Assembly (NCBI RefSeq): GCF_024628725.1
Contig: NZ_CP102412.1
Location: 20,103 to 84,102, forward strand
Reading direction: 5' to 3'
Length of the DNA stretch: 64,000 nucleotides
Source: Ruegeria sp. YS9
GTDB lineage: Bacteria > Pseudomonadota > Alphaproteobacteria > Rhodobacterales > Rhodobacteraceae
Shown here: one piece after another, positions 44,848 through 53,496 of the stretch
Layout: each line of letters starts with the position of its first letter
How positions within the stretch are numbered: the first letter of the stretch is position 1
Notes under the pieces: model-generated
What the model was told of the DNA's origin: nothing
Database searches by the model: none
Seen by the model: the letters and a program-made list of their open reading frames with translations, nothing else
Made by a program: the position numbers and the translations under genes

Positions 44848-45923
44848 GTGCGAGCGCGTTTTCTGGATGCAGGGTGCTTGTTACCGGGCATACCGGCTTC
44901 AAAGGCGCCTGGCTGGCTGCCTGGCTGGCCGAGGCAGGTGCGAAAGTCACCGGGTATGCCCTCGCCCCCGAGACGAAACCCAATCTCTGGACGTTGCTGG
45001 ATCAAAGCAAAATACGGTCGGTCATCGGTGACCTGAATGATCGCGCGGCCCTGGACCGGATCATCTCGGAAACCGACCCTGAATTCGTCTTTCATCTGGC
45101 TGCGCAATCGCTGGTCCGCCGCTCCTATCGCACGCCGGTTGAGACCTTCGCTACCAATGTTCTGGGCACGGTTCAGCTTTTGGACGCATTGCGGGCCGCG
45201 CCCAACCTGCGCGCGGTGGTGGTCGCCACCTCGGACAAGGCCTATGAGAATGTCGAACAGGTCTGGGGCTATCGCGAAACCGATCCGATGGGCGGGCATG
45301 ACCCTTATTCCGCATCCAAGGGCGCGACCGAGATTGCCGTCGCGGCGATGCGGCGCAGCTATTATTCGCCGGGTGCTGCCGATCCGCACCCGGCCCGGGT
45401 TGCCAGCGCACGCGCAGGCAACGTCATTGGCGGCGGCGATTGGGCCGAAGACCGTTTGGTTCCCGATATCGTCCGCGGCTGCCTGAGCGATGAAGGGCGT
45501 GTCGTATTGCGCCACCCCGGCGCAATCCGCCCCTGGCAGCATGTTCTGGAGCCTCTCAGGGGGTACATGGTGTTGGCCCAGAAGCTCGAACAAAACAATG
45601 CCTTCGCGACGGGCTGGAATTTTGGCCCCGAACGTGACGATGAGCGTCCGGTTCTGGATGTGGCCCAGGCGATCATCAAGGCGCTTGGACAGGGCCGGAT
45701 CGATATCGATACCCCGGCAGACACCCCGCATGAGGCCACAATGCTCCGGCTGGATGTATCGCAGGCGCGTGCACTGCTTGGCTGGCGCCCGGTCCTGAGC
45801 TTTGACGATACCGTCAGGCTGACGGCAAGCTGGTATGCGGGCTGGGCCCGTGGCACCCCGGCAACCGAGCTGTGCCACGCCCAGATTGCCGAATTCGAAA
45901 CACTGAGTATGAGACAGGTATGA
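44844..45923 (+). CDS. rfbG: CDP-glucose 4,6-dehydratase
   Basis: 359 residues, an extended SDR enzyme: NAD site VLVTGHTGFKG (GHTGFKG at 15-21), the catalytic ATSDKAYENVE and DPYSASKGATE (Tyr155, Lys159), and the RfbG-typical GNVIGGGDWAEDRLVPDIVR and RPWQHVLEPLRGYM. It converts CDP-glucose to CDP-4-keto-6-deoxyglucose. ATG 44844 overlaps the rfbF stop (ATGA) and is preferred over GTG 44829. Directly after it comes a C-methyltransferase, which suggests the keto-sugar is methylated rather than turned into a dideoxy sugar. Confidence 0.95.
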   Translation: MSASAFSGCRVLVTGHTGFKGAWLAAWLAEAGAKVTGYALAPETKPNLWTLLDQSKIRSVIGDLNDRAALDRIISETDPEFVFHLAAQSLVRRSYRTPVETFATNVLGTVQLLDALRAAPNLRAVVVATSDKAYENVEQVWGYRETDPMGGHDPYSASKGATEIAVAAMRRSYYSPGAADPHPARVASARAGNVIGGGDWAEDRLVPDIVRGCLSDEGRVVLRHPGAIRPWQHVLEPLRGYMVLAQKLEQNNAFATGWNFGPERDDERPVLDVAQAIIKALGQGRIDIDTPADTPHEATMLRLDVSQARALLGWRPVLSFDDTVRLTASWYAGWARGTPATELCHAQIAEFETLSMRQV

Positions 45924-47161
45924 CCGGCACGACCCATCCCACCTGCCGCCATTGCGGCGCGGACCTTGAGATGACGCTTGTCGATCTCGGACTGTCCCCT
46001 CTGGCCAATTCCTATGTCGACCCCGCGAAAGTGGACAAACCGGACCCGGTCTATCCGTTGCACGCCCGCGTGTGCACCGAATGCTGGTTGGTTCAGGTGG
46101 ATGATGTCGTACCGGCGGAAGAGATTTTTTCGACCGATTACGCCTATTTCTCCAGCTTCTCGGACAGCTGGCTGGCCCATTGCCGGGATTACGTGGAAAA
46201 AATGGTCAATCGGTTCGATCTCGGGCCGGATGATCTGGTGATCGAGATCGCCTCGAATGACGGGTATCTGCTGCAGTATTTCGTTGAAAAAGGCATCCCG
46301 GTTCTGGGGATCGAGCCATCAGGCAATGTGGCGGCGGCGGCACAGGAAAGGGGTGTGCGCACGCTGGTCGATTATTTCGGCGAGGCGCTGGCCCGCAAGG
46401 TGGCCGCGACCGAGAAACCTCCGGCGCTGATCGCATCGGCCAATGTGCTGGCGCATGTGCCTGACATCAACGATTTCGTCGCCGGGATCGCCACGCTTCT
46501 GACCGGCGACGCGGTCTATACGGTCGAATTCCCGCATCTTCTGAACCTGATTAGAGAAGTGCAATTCGACACGATCTATCACGAACATTACTCCTATCTG
46601 TCGCTGCTGGCGGTGGAAAAGATTTTTGCCAAGGCGGGCCTGCGGGTCTTCGACGTCGAGGAACTGCCCACCCATGGCGGTTCGCTGCGGGTGTTCGCCT
46701 GCCTTGAGGGTGCCAGCCACCGCGAAGGGCCCGGTCTGGCCAAGGTCCGTGCGGATGAGGCTGCGGCGCAGTTCGACCGGCCTGAGGGCTATATGAATTT
46801 CACCATTCAGGTCGAAGCGCTGCGCGACGGATTGCTCGCCTTTCTGCGCGAAGCAAATGCCAGGGGGGATACAATTGCCGCCTATGGCGCCGCCGCCAAG
46901 GGCAACACGCTGCTGAACTATGCCGGGATCGGCCCCGACCTGATTTCCTACTGCGTTGATCGCAACCCGGCCAAACAGAACACGCTGCTGCCCGGCAGCC
47001 ATATCCCCGTGCACGGGGTCGAAGCGCTGCGCGAGACGCCGCCGGATTACGTGCTGATCCTGCCCTGGAACATCCGGGACGAGGTCACGGATCAGCTGTC
47101 CGACCTGAAGGCGCATGGCACCCGCTTCGTGACCGCCGTGCCAGAGATCAGGATCAGCTGA
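45920..47161 (+). CDS. Sugar C-methyltransferase (TylC3/NovU-like, zinc-binding N-terminus)
   Basis: 413 residues in three parts: an N-terminal zinc site (C9-x2-C12 and C52-x2-C55 with DLGLSPLANSYV between), a SAM-binding domain with VIEIASNDGYLLQYF (from about 108) and the conserved YHEHYSYLSL, and a C-terminal domain with IAAYGAAAKGNTLLN. Enzymes of this type methylate carbon 3 (or 5) of nucleotide-linked 4-keto-6-deoxysugars, as in mycarose and noviose. Here the likely substrate is the CDP-4-keto-6-deoxyglucose made by the two genes before it. Start ATG 45920 overlaps the rfbG stop (ATGA). Confidence 0.93.
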   Translation: MTGTTHPTCRHCGADLEMTLVDLGLSPLANSYVDPAKVDKPDPVYPLHARVCTECWLVQVDDVVPAEEIFSTDYAYFSSFSDSWLAHCRDYVEKMVNRFDLGPDDLVIEIASNDGYLLQYFVEKGIPVLGIEPSGNVAAAAQERGVRTLVDYFGEALARKVAATEKPPALIASANVLAHVPDINDFVAGIATLLTGDAVYTVEFPHLLNLIREVQFDTIYHEHYSYLSLLAVEKIFAKAGLRVFDVEELPTHGGSLRVFACLEGASHREGPGLAKVRADEAAAQFDRPEGYMNFTIQVEALRDGLLAFLREANARGDTIAAYGAAAKGNTLLNYAGIGPDLISYCVDRNPAKQNTLLPGSHIPVHGVEALRETPPDYVLILPWNIRDEVTDQLSDLKAHGTRFVTAVPEIRIS

Positions 47162-48036
47162 TGGCACGGGTTCTGCTGACGGGCGCAACCGGATTGATAG
47201 GGCGCGCGACAGCCACGGCTCTGACAGAGGCGGGCCACGAGGTGGTGACGCTGGGCCGCAACCCGGCAAGCGACATCACCTGCGATCTGCTGGACCCCGG
47301 TGCCACCACGACAGCCCTCGACGCCGCCCGCGCCAGCCATCTGGTGCATCTGGCCTGGCATGACGGCGCGCGCGACCGCTGGACCTCTGGGGCCAATCTG
47401 GATTGGATGGCCGCAACGCTGCATCTGGTGCGGGAATTCGCGCATACAGGCGGCCAGCGCGCGATCTGCGCCGGAAGCTGTGCCGAATATGACTGGTCGG
47501 TACCGGAGTTGGTCGAAACCAGCCCCCTGCGCCCCCGCACCCTTTATGGGGCGACCAAGGCCGGGGCCGGTCTGGCACTGTGCGCGGGCCAGCAGACGCT
47601 TGGCCTGTCCCTGGCATGGGCCCGCATCTTTTTTGTCTACGGGCCGGATGAACCGCCAGGACGGCTGTTCGGCGATCTGATGTCAAACCTCGGGGCGGGA
47701 CGGCCGGTTGATTGCACCGATGGACGGCAGGAGCGGGATTTCCTGCATGTCGATGATCTTGCCCGCGCCTTGTTGCGCGTGCTGGAAAGCGATCTGACCG
47801 GCCCGGTCAATGTCGCCAGCGGTACGGCGACCCCGGTTCGAGACCTGATTGCAGAAGTGGCAAACCAGATGCACCGGCCCGATCTGATCCGCCTGGGCAC
47901 CATCGCCCGCGCAGCGGACGATCCGCCCCGGCTGGCGGCGGACGTGACCCGGCTGCGGGACGAGACGGGATTCGCCCCGCATCATGACATCTGCTCAGGG
48001 GTGGCTTCCATTTTGCGAGTTGGAGAAGTAGCGTGA
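47161..48036 (+). CDS. NAD-dependent epimerase/reductase of the CDP-sugar operon
   Basis: 291 residues, a short extended-SDR protein: GATGLIG at 8-14, a Tyr-x3-Lys pair in RPRTLYGATKAGAG (Y129, K133), IFFVYGPDEPPGRLF and the DFLHVDDLARALL of nucleotide-sugar epimerases/reductases. As the last sugar-modifying gene of the operon it probably reduces the 4-keto group (or epimerises) after C-methylation, finishing a branched CDP-deoxysugar (inference). Its ATG shares one base with the stop of the methyltransferase (TGATG), and its stop overlaps the GtrA start (GTGA). Confidence 0.92.
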   Translation: MARVLLTGATGLIGRATATALTEAGHEVVTLGRNPASDITCDLLDPGATTTALDAARASHLVHLAWHDGARDRWTSGANLDWMAATLHLVREFAHTGGQRAICAGSCAEYDWSVPELVETSPLRPRTLYGATKAGAGLALCAGQQTLGLSLAWARIFFVYGPDEPPGRLFGDLMSNLGAGRPVDCTDGRQERDFLHVDDLARALLRVLESDLTGPVNVASGTATPVRDLIAEVANQMHRPDLIRLGTIARAADDPPRLAADVTRLRDETGFAPHHDICSGVASILRVGEVA

Positions 48037-48434
48037 AAAGACTGCTCGTTCCCCGCAAAAAATCGTTCATGCGTTTCGCTCTGGTCGGAGTGTTAAACAC
48101 AGGATTCGGTTATGTGCTTTTTACGGTTCTCAACTTGTCCGGTCTTCCGCCACAGATCGCGCTGGTGATTTCGTTTTCCGGTGGAGTTTTGTGGAATTTC
48201 ATGACTCATGCCCGGCTTGTCTTTGACACTAGAGGGCTGGGACGACTGCCGTATTACATCTTGTCTTATCTGTTGGTTTACGCATTCAACGCCCTGTCAT
48301 TGGGGGGACTGTTGTCTATTGGCTTGCAACCAATCGCCGCCCAAGGACTGATTGTTCTCCCTGCTGCCATCCTGGCTTTCATCCTGATTTCCCGGGTGTT
48401 GACGGACCGCTTTCCATGGCAACAGAAAGCATAA
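48033..48434 (+). CDS. GtrA-family membrane protein
   Basis: 133 residues with four membrane segments and the GtrA signature: FMRFALVGVLNTGFGYVLF, then ISFSGGVLWNFMTHARLVFD and a final ILISRVLTDRF. GtrA-type proteins are thought to help flip polyprenyl-phosphate-linked sugars across the membrane for O-antigen glucosylation. It starts with GTG overlapping the upstream stop, so it is translated with the CDP-sugar genes. Convergent at 48726-50768 lies a GT-C protein with a GtrB-like GT2 behind it; the three could form a GtrA/GtrB/Gtr-type modification set (inference). Confidence 0.92.
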   Translation: MKRLLVPRKKSFMRFALVGVLNTGFGYVLFTVLNLSGLPPQIALVISFSGGVLWNFMTHARLVFDTRGLGRLPYYILSYLLVYAFNALSLGGLLSIGLQPIAAQGLIVLPAAILAFILISRVLTDRFPWQQKA

Positions 48435-48725
48435 ACGCTACGCCGTAAAGTCCGTTGTCGAATGTGTTTGGAGTTCGTCCTTCAATGTCGAGGCCTGGCG
48501 GAATTCGGGATATCAGGGCGTGCTTCAGGATTGCCCATTCAATTCACTCCGTGAATTCCAGACCTGGGTCGATCAAAAGGTGAAATCCACCCTGCTGTCG
48601 CAAATCGAAACCATTGGCGAGCATGCCTCGGAACTCGGCCGATTTGCCCGGGCGATGTTCACCATTGATTTCCGGCGGAACTTCGGTCGACGGAAAATCT
48701 GCAGGCGACCGAATAGGCCCTAAGC
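48435..48725. other. Short region with a doubtful ORF, possible gene remnant
   Basis: About 290 bp between convergent genes. A plus-strand frame stays open to 48723 and reads partly protein-like from about 48448 (several Trp, then SLREFQTWVDQ and an amphipathic helix), with a GTG at 48520 (67 residues). It has no RBS and no recognised motif. It may be a leftover of a deleted gene or mobile element, or chance. Confidence 0.3.
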
Positions 48726-50768
48726 TTATTTGCTATCCTTTAGATAGATCACCTCACGCCCGGGGAAGGCCGCGATGATGTCTGCGTTCTGCTCGGGGCC
48801 CATATCGCGCAGGAAAATCGGTTTACCCTCGGGCAGGAACGGGTCGTTGAGATAGAGTGCAGACCCGATATCGCCCTGTGTCGAAACAAAGACCAGAGCG
48901 TTTCCAAGCCCGGCGGCCTGCCGTCTTACGTCACCGGTATAGCCACCATACCCATTGTATTTCGACACCCCCCGCCATGGGGTGAAGCTGACAACAGACA
49001 CCGCACACAGCAATAGGATGACGCACTGCAGACGGCCACGATGCCGTTCGGGCAACCGGTCCCGGACGGTCTCGATCCCGGCCGCCGCCAAAGCCAGCGC
49101 CGGCAACAAAGCCGTATGCCAGTAGCGCGGCCCAAGATAGAACGTGCCCGTAAACCAGTAAAAAAACAGGGCCCCCACAAGGATCGCGAACACCACCAGC
49201 ATGGCCCGGTCGAACCCGGTCAGCTTTCTGCCCCATATGAACGCAATCCAGACCGGAACCAGGGACCCGAATGTCCAGCCCAGAAGTTCGTAATTGAGCG
49301 CGGCAAAACCATTGATCAGATTCAGCAGACCCTCGGCCGGGCTATGCCCGACCCAGATGTCGAGCGCGCCCCAGCTCTCGGCCGGTGGCCCTACATTGGG
49401 ACCAAACCCATAGGCATTCTGCGTGTCGGGCCATAACCGGCTCAGATAATCCGCTTGCGGGGTCAGCAGCGCGTCTCCGGTGATCATCAGGTTGAGCAGC
49501 AAAAAGACCCCACCCGACAGAACACCGCCCAAGGCGCAGGCGATCACCTGTCCGATCCCCCCCGGCAGGCGCCGCAGCAACCACAGGCCGGTCAAAACGC
49601 TTATGATCAACCCATCAAGCTGTCGGGTGACAAAGGCCCAGCCCAAAGCCAGACCTGCAACAAGCGCAAGCAAGACATCCCTGCGCGTTGATCCCTCTCC
49701 GGCTCTGAGCAGACACCACCATCCCAGCAGCACCATCACCAATGTCGTGGAATGTGCCATCAGCGTGCCCCCGACGGCGAGCGCCCAGGGTGACGTGGCC
49801 ATCAGCAACGCCACCAGATCGGCCCGTTCGCGACTGACGGCACGGCACACGATGCCATGCGCCAGCCAGACAGAGATTCCGGTCAGCACGGGGTTGACCA
49901 GCCACGGCACCCCGGCCAGCACGCCAAGGCTCAGAACGATGGCCCAACCCTGTGCCGGCACGCCGATCCACTGATCGCCGCGAATGTCGAACAGATAATA
50001 TTCCAATGCGGGCTGCGCCGCTGCGGGTGGGGCCGGGCTTCCGAGGACACCCGCAGCAAAGGTGCGCGCCTGAAACAGATAGGCCACCTCATCCTCGACA
50101 TGAGGCACGCGGTCGAACGCCGCCCAGGCCAGAGCCGCGCTGGCCAGCGTAGCAAAGACGGCCAGGGCCGGAACCGGAATGCGAGGTGCCCGGTCAGGCC
50201 CGGCAACTGTGAAAACGGCGACCAGCGTCGCCATCTGCACAAGGTTCAGCGCACCGCCGATCCCGATCTGCAAACCGAAAGCCAGATAGTACCCGTAAGC
50301 CACGTAGGGCGTCGCGGAAACGCAAAAGGCCGCAGCCAGCCCCAGCAAAAGGATCAGCCGCCACCGTCCTGCTTCTGCCATCAGGCCCGTTATGGCCGCC
50401 CTTCCCTGCGGCCGCACAAGCACAAAGCCCGTCAACACCGTCTGCCCCGCCAGTATCGCCAGCATGATCAGGTTTTCAGGAGGGTTTGCGGAAATCTCGA
50501 GCCGTGGAAACCAAAGGGGCTGGGTCAACCACAACCGGGCCGCACTGCCCAAAAGCAGCGCCGCGCCAAGCAAGCCAAAAAGAAGCTGGCCGCGCTGCCG
50601 GAAAACACCCACCACAAGCAACGCAGCAATCACCACGGCCACATACCAAAGGCGCAGTTCCACCAATGTGGCATTGCTGCCCGGCAGGTCCGCAGCCCAG
50701 GCCGAGCTGCCGCATAAGGCCATCGCCCCGGCAAAGAGCCACATCACCCGACCTGAACGCATATTCAT
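48726..50768 (-). CDS. GT-C glycosyltransferase-like membrane protein (GT39/ArnT-like)
   Basis: 680 residues with about fourteen hydrophobic segments and a soluble C-terminal ~90 residues. The first large periplasmic loop holds DRVPHVEDEVAYLFQARTF (Glu225-Asp226-Glu227), the acidic motif of GT39/ArnT-type enzymes; YWFTGTFYLGPRYWHTALLP later recalls the same family. Such proteins transfer a sugar from polyprenyl phosphate to a glycan or lipid in the periplasm. The start overlaps the stop of the GtrB-like GT2 (ATGA), the enzyme expected to make the polyprenyl-phosphate donor. That pairing supports the call. Confidence 0.88.
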   Translation of the reverse strand: MNMRSGRVMWLFAGAMALCGSSAWAADLPGSNATLVELRLWYVAVVIAALLVVGVFRQRGQLLFGLLGAALLLGSAARLWLTQPLWFPRLEISANPPENLIMLAILAGQTVLTGFVLVRPQGRAAITGLMAEAGRWRLILLLGLAAAFCVSATPYVAYGYYLAFGLQIGIGGALNLVQMATLVAVFTVAGPDRAPRIPVPALAVFATLASAALAWAAFDRVPHVEDEVAYLFQARTFAAGVLGSPAPPAAAQPALEYYLFDIRGDQWIGVPAQGWAIVLSLGVLAGVPWLVNPVLTGISVWLAHGIVCRAVSRERADLVALLMATSPWALAVGGTLMAHSTTLVMVLLGWWCLLRAGEGSTRRDVLLALVAGLALGWAFVTRQLDGLIISVLTGLWLLRRLPGGIGQVIACALGGVLSGGVFLLLNLMITGDALLTPQADYLSRLWPDTQNAYGFGPNVGPPAESWGALDIWVGHSPAEGLLNLINGFAALNYELLGWTFGSLVPVWIAFIWGRKLTGFDRAMLVVFAILVGALFFYWFTGTFYLGPRYWHTALLPALALAAAGIETVRDRLPERHRGRLQCVILLLCAVSVVSFTPWRGVSKYNGYGGYTGDVRRQAAGLGNALVFVSTQGDIGSALYLNDPFLPEGKPIFLRDMGPEQNADIIAAFPGREVIYLKDSK

Positions 50769-51748
50769 GCCATATGCTCGTCTTTGACAATCGCCGGGTC
50801 CCGTGCGGGACCTTCGATATTGATGCGTTCCTGTTCAGTGACGATCGGACCGCCCCGCACCTGATTGTGGATCGAGGTTATGTATTCCCCCAACATGCCG
50901 ATAAACAGCATCTGGATGCCTGACAGGAAGAACAGGGAAACGATAATGGTTGTTGTCCCGCGTGGCACCTGATCGGGGTTAATGAAAAACAGCACTGCGG
51001 AAATAAGAGAAAACAGAATACAGGCAGCGGCAATCACCAGCCCGCTGATCGTGCAGAAGCGCATGGGCGCGCGCGTAAAGGAAAAGATTGCGTTAAGTGC
51101 CTGATCAGTCAATGCCATCAGGCTGTGCTTGGTCAACCCGCTTCTCCGCGCTTGCCAGACATAAGGCTTGATGATCCGGCGAAAACCGCAACTTGCGATG
51201 ATACCGCGGATATAGGGGTAATGATCCTTGTGTGCCAGAACCGCCTTCAACACTTTGCGGTCGATCAGTTGAAACTCTCCGACAGACGGCTCCAACCACA
51301 CATCGGACAACCCATTGACAATTCGATAAAAGATGCCGCGCATATTGCGCATAACAAACCCTTCTTCACGGATGCTGCGAGCCCCTGCGACCACGTCATA
51401 TCCGCTTTCCCACAATTCGACGAATTCAGGGATCAACTCGGGCGGATCCTGCAGGTCAACAGGTAACATGACGACGATCCCGTCTCCGGTCGCATAGCGC
51501 AGCCCGTTGAAGGTTGACCGGAACACCCCGAAATTGCGGGCATTGACCACTACCTTCACGTCCTGATCCTGCGCGGCGATCTCGCGCAGGATTTCCACCG
51601 TCCGGTCAGAAGAGGCATTGTCGATAAAAATATGCTCGCGCCTGTAGCCCGGCAGTTCCTTGTCGAAAATCGCCTTTACGGTCTCATAGCAATGCGCCAC
51701 ATTATCTTCTTCATTGAAGCATGGCGATACAATGGAAATTGTTTTCAT
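50765..51748 (-). CDS. Polyprenyl-phosphate glycosyltransferase (GtrB/ArnC-like GT2)
   Basis: 327 residues: MKTISIVSPCFNEEDNVAHC, FIDNASSDRT, ARNFGVFRSTFNGLRYATGD and VVMLPVDLQDPPELIPEF, the LQDPPE being typical of GtrB/DPM-type enzymes. Two C-terminal membrane helices (about 230-255 and 266-290) are followed by GEYITSIHNQVRG, the GtrB-type end. It makes polyprenyl-phosphate-sugar for a GT-C transferase, which is encoded directly after it with ATGA overlap. The ATG at 51748 is the family-like start; ATG 51763 and longer frames to 51805 are possible. Confidence 0.92.
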   Translation of the reverse strand: MKTISIVSPCFNEEDNVAHCYETVKAIFDKELPGYRREHIFIDNASSDRTVEILREIAAQDQDVKVVVNARNFGVFRSTFNGLRYATGDGIVVMLPVDLQDPPELIPEFVELWESGYDVVAGARSIREEGFVMRNMRGIFYRIVNGLSDVWLEPSVGEFQLIDRKVLKAVLAHKDHYPYIRGIIASCGFRRIIKPYVWQARRSGLTKHSLMALTDQALNAIFSFTRAPMRFCTISGLVIAAACILFSLISAVLFFINPDQVPRGTTTIIVSLFFLSGIQMLFIGMLGEYITSIHNQVRGGPIVTEQERINIEGPARDPAIVKDEHMA

Positions 51749-51990
51749 ATCTTCATTTAACATCAGTTGGCACCGCTTACCCCACCAATACCCGGGTATA
51801 ATCATACCATCCCGCGAAGATCGGGATTCGCCAACACTTAACCCGCAGAAATGGTATGGAATAATGCGCGCATATCACCACAGAGGTGTGGAAAAATCAT
51901 TTTTCCGTGGCAACAATACCCTGCGGCTATTGTTTCCGTTAAACCGACGTCCGTTAATATTTCACGTGATTGTAAGTAGGCAAGACGCAG

Positions 51991-53496
51991 ATGAATCGTA
52001 AACTACGAAATTTACTTTTCAAACTTCACACCTGGCTGGGGCTTCATCTATCACTCTTTTTCGCGTTCATGTTCCTTACGGGCACTTTGCTTGTTGCCGG
52101 CTTCGAACTTGAATCAATCGGCCGCCCGGACATCTGGACCACGATAGACAAGGAAGAGCGCACCGCCAGCTTCGGCATGATCTATGACGGCATCAAAGAG
52201 GCCCACCCCGAGAGTGGCATTTTTCTGATGATCAAACGCCCAACCCCTTGGTTTGTGGATCGCACATTCGGCCGCACGGGCTGGGGAGAGAATGTCAGTT
52301 TCTGGACAGACCCGGTAACCGGTGCCGTCATCGAAGAAACGCGCCCCAATGGATTTCGCGATATCCTACGGGACTTGCATGATACCTTTCTGACCGAAAA
52401 GCGGGTCGTGTTCATGCTGGTCAGCGCCACATCCGTGATCCTGCTGTTTCAGATCGTCAGCGGCCTCATTACTTATAGGCGGTTCTGGAAAGGGTTTTTT
52501 CGCTGGCCCAGCCGCGCTACCGGATTGCGAACGTGGGCAGGCAGCACACACCGGCTGACAGCTCTATGGTCAGTGCCACTCCTGATTTTGACCGCCGTGA
52601 CCAGTTTCTATTTCCTATTGGGCAGCCTGGGGTTTGAAGGCACCCAGCCACAGCCCAAACCACCCGTCCCGCGTGAAACCGTCCTGCCAGCCAATTTCGG
52701 TTCAGACCTTATCGATCAGGCCGAGGCCAGCGCCCGCGACGCGCTGCCCGGGTTCGAGCCGTTCATCATGTTCCTGCCTGATAAACCCACTGGCTCTTTC
52801 GGTTTCACAGGACATGTCGCAGGACAATCGGGATTTTTCGGACCAGGTAATGTATCAATCGATCCGGTGACACTCGAAGTTCTGGGGGCTTACACGGCAA
52901 ATGAGGTGAGCGGGCTCGCCTACTGGAAGCCTCTTATGGACATGCTGCATTTTGGCACATGGGGTGAGGCATATTCGATGGCGCTGTGGATCGTCCTCGG
53001 GCTGATTACGACCTGCCTCGCCGTCACCGGCGCTTTGATTTTTGCAGGCCGACTTGCCCCCGAAGCGGCGCATCTCGGTCCGATCAGGCGGATCTGGCGA
53101 GGCATGGGATGGACCCGGTGGGCGTATTTGCTGCTCATGATGGGTATTATAGCGGTTGCTGTTCTCCGCTTCGGCCCCGGATCCCATTCTAAAACCAGCG
53201 CGTTTGCAATTGATGCGCCGCCCTCGGCGGTCTGGATGCTCATGCACGCACCACTCAGACGTAACACCCCCCTGGATATCGAATTGCGGATCAACGAGCC
53301 CGATGTCGAAACCGTATCCATCGAGTTCAATGGGAAAGAGGTACAGTCGCTTGAGTTCATGCAAACAGGCGAGACTGCCATAGCATCTTTTCAGCTACTG
53401 CCCTCGGACATGGAAAACACCATCGTTGCCCATCTGCAAAAACCGGATACAGACACAAGAACCGCCACCTTCCGCCTGGGACGACCCCTGTGGTAA
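51991..53496 (+). CDS. PepSY-associated TM domain protein
   Basis: 501 residues. It opens with NLLFKLHTWLGLHLSLFFAF and a membrane segment, followed by a PepSY-like domain, membrane segments near residues 145-165 and 190-212, a second PepSY-like part and further segments near 330-350 and 370-388. This is the layout of PepSY-TM proteins (siderophore-linked reductases and relatives) with conserved His near the helices. The C-terminal ~100 residues form an extra beta-rich periplasmic domain. Its presence in a glycan region is unexpected; its end overlaps a GT4 gene by 7 bp, so the two are linked in expression. The role here is unknown. Confidence 0.85.
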   Translation: MNRKLRNLLFKLHTWLGLHLSLFFAFMFLTGTLLVAGFELESIGRPDIWTTIDKEERTASFGMIYDGIKEAHPESGIFLMIKRPTPWFVDRTFGRTGWGENVSFWTDPVTGAVIEETRPNGFRDILRDLHDTFLTEKRVVFMLVSATSVILLFQIVSGLITYRRFWKGFFRWPSRATGLRTWAGSTHRLTALWSVPLLILTAVTSFYFLLGSLGFEGTQPQPKPPVPRETVLPANFGSDLIDQAEASARDALPGFEPFIMFLPDKPTGSFGFTGHVAGQSGFFGPGNVSIDPVTLEVLGAYTANEVSGLAYWKPLMDMLHFGTWGEAYSMALWIVLGLITTCLAVTGALIFAGRLAPEAAHLGPIRRIWRGMGWTRWAYLLLMMGIIAVAVLRFGPGSHSKTSAFAIDAPPSAVWMLMHAPLRRNTPLDIELRINEPDVETVSIEFNGKEVQSLEFMQTGETAIASFQLLPSDMENTIVAHLQKPDTDTRTATFRLGRPLW

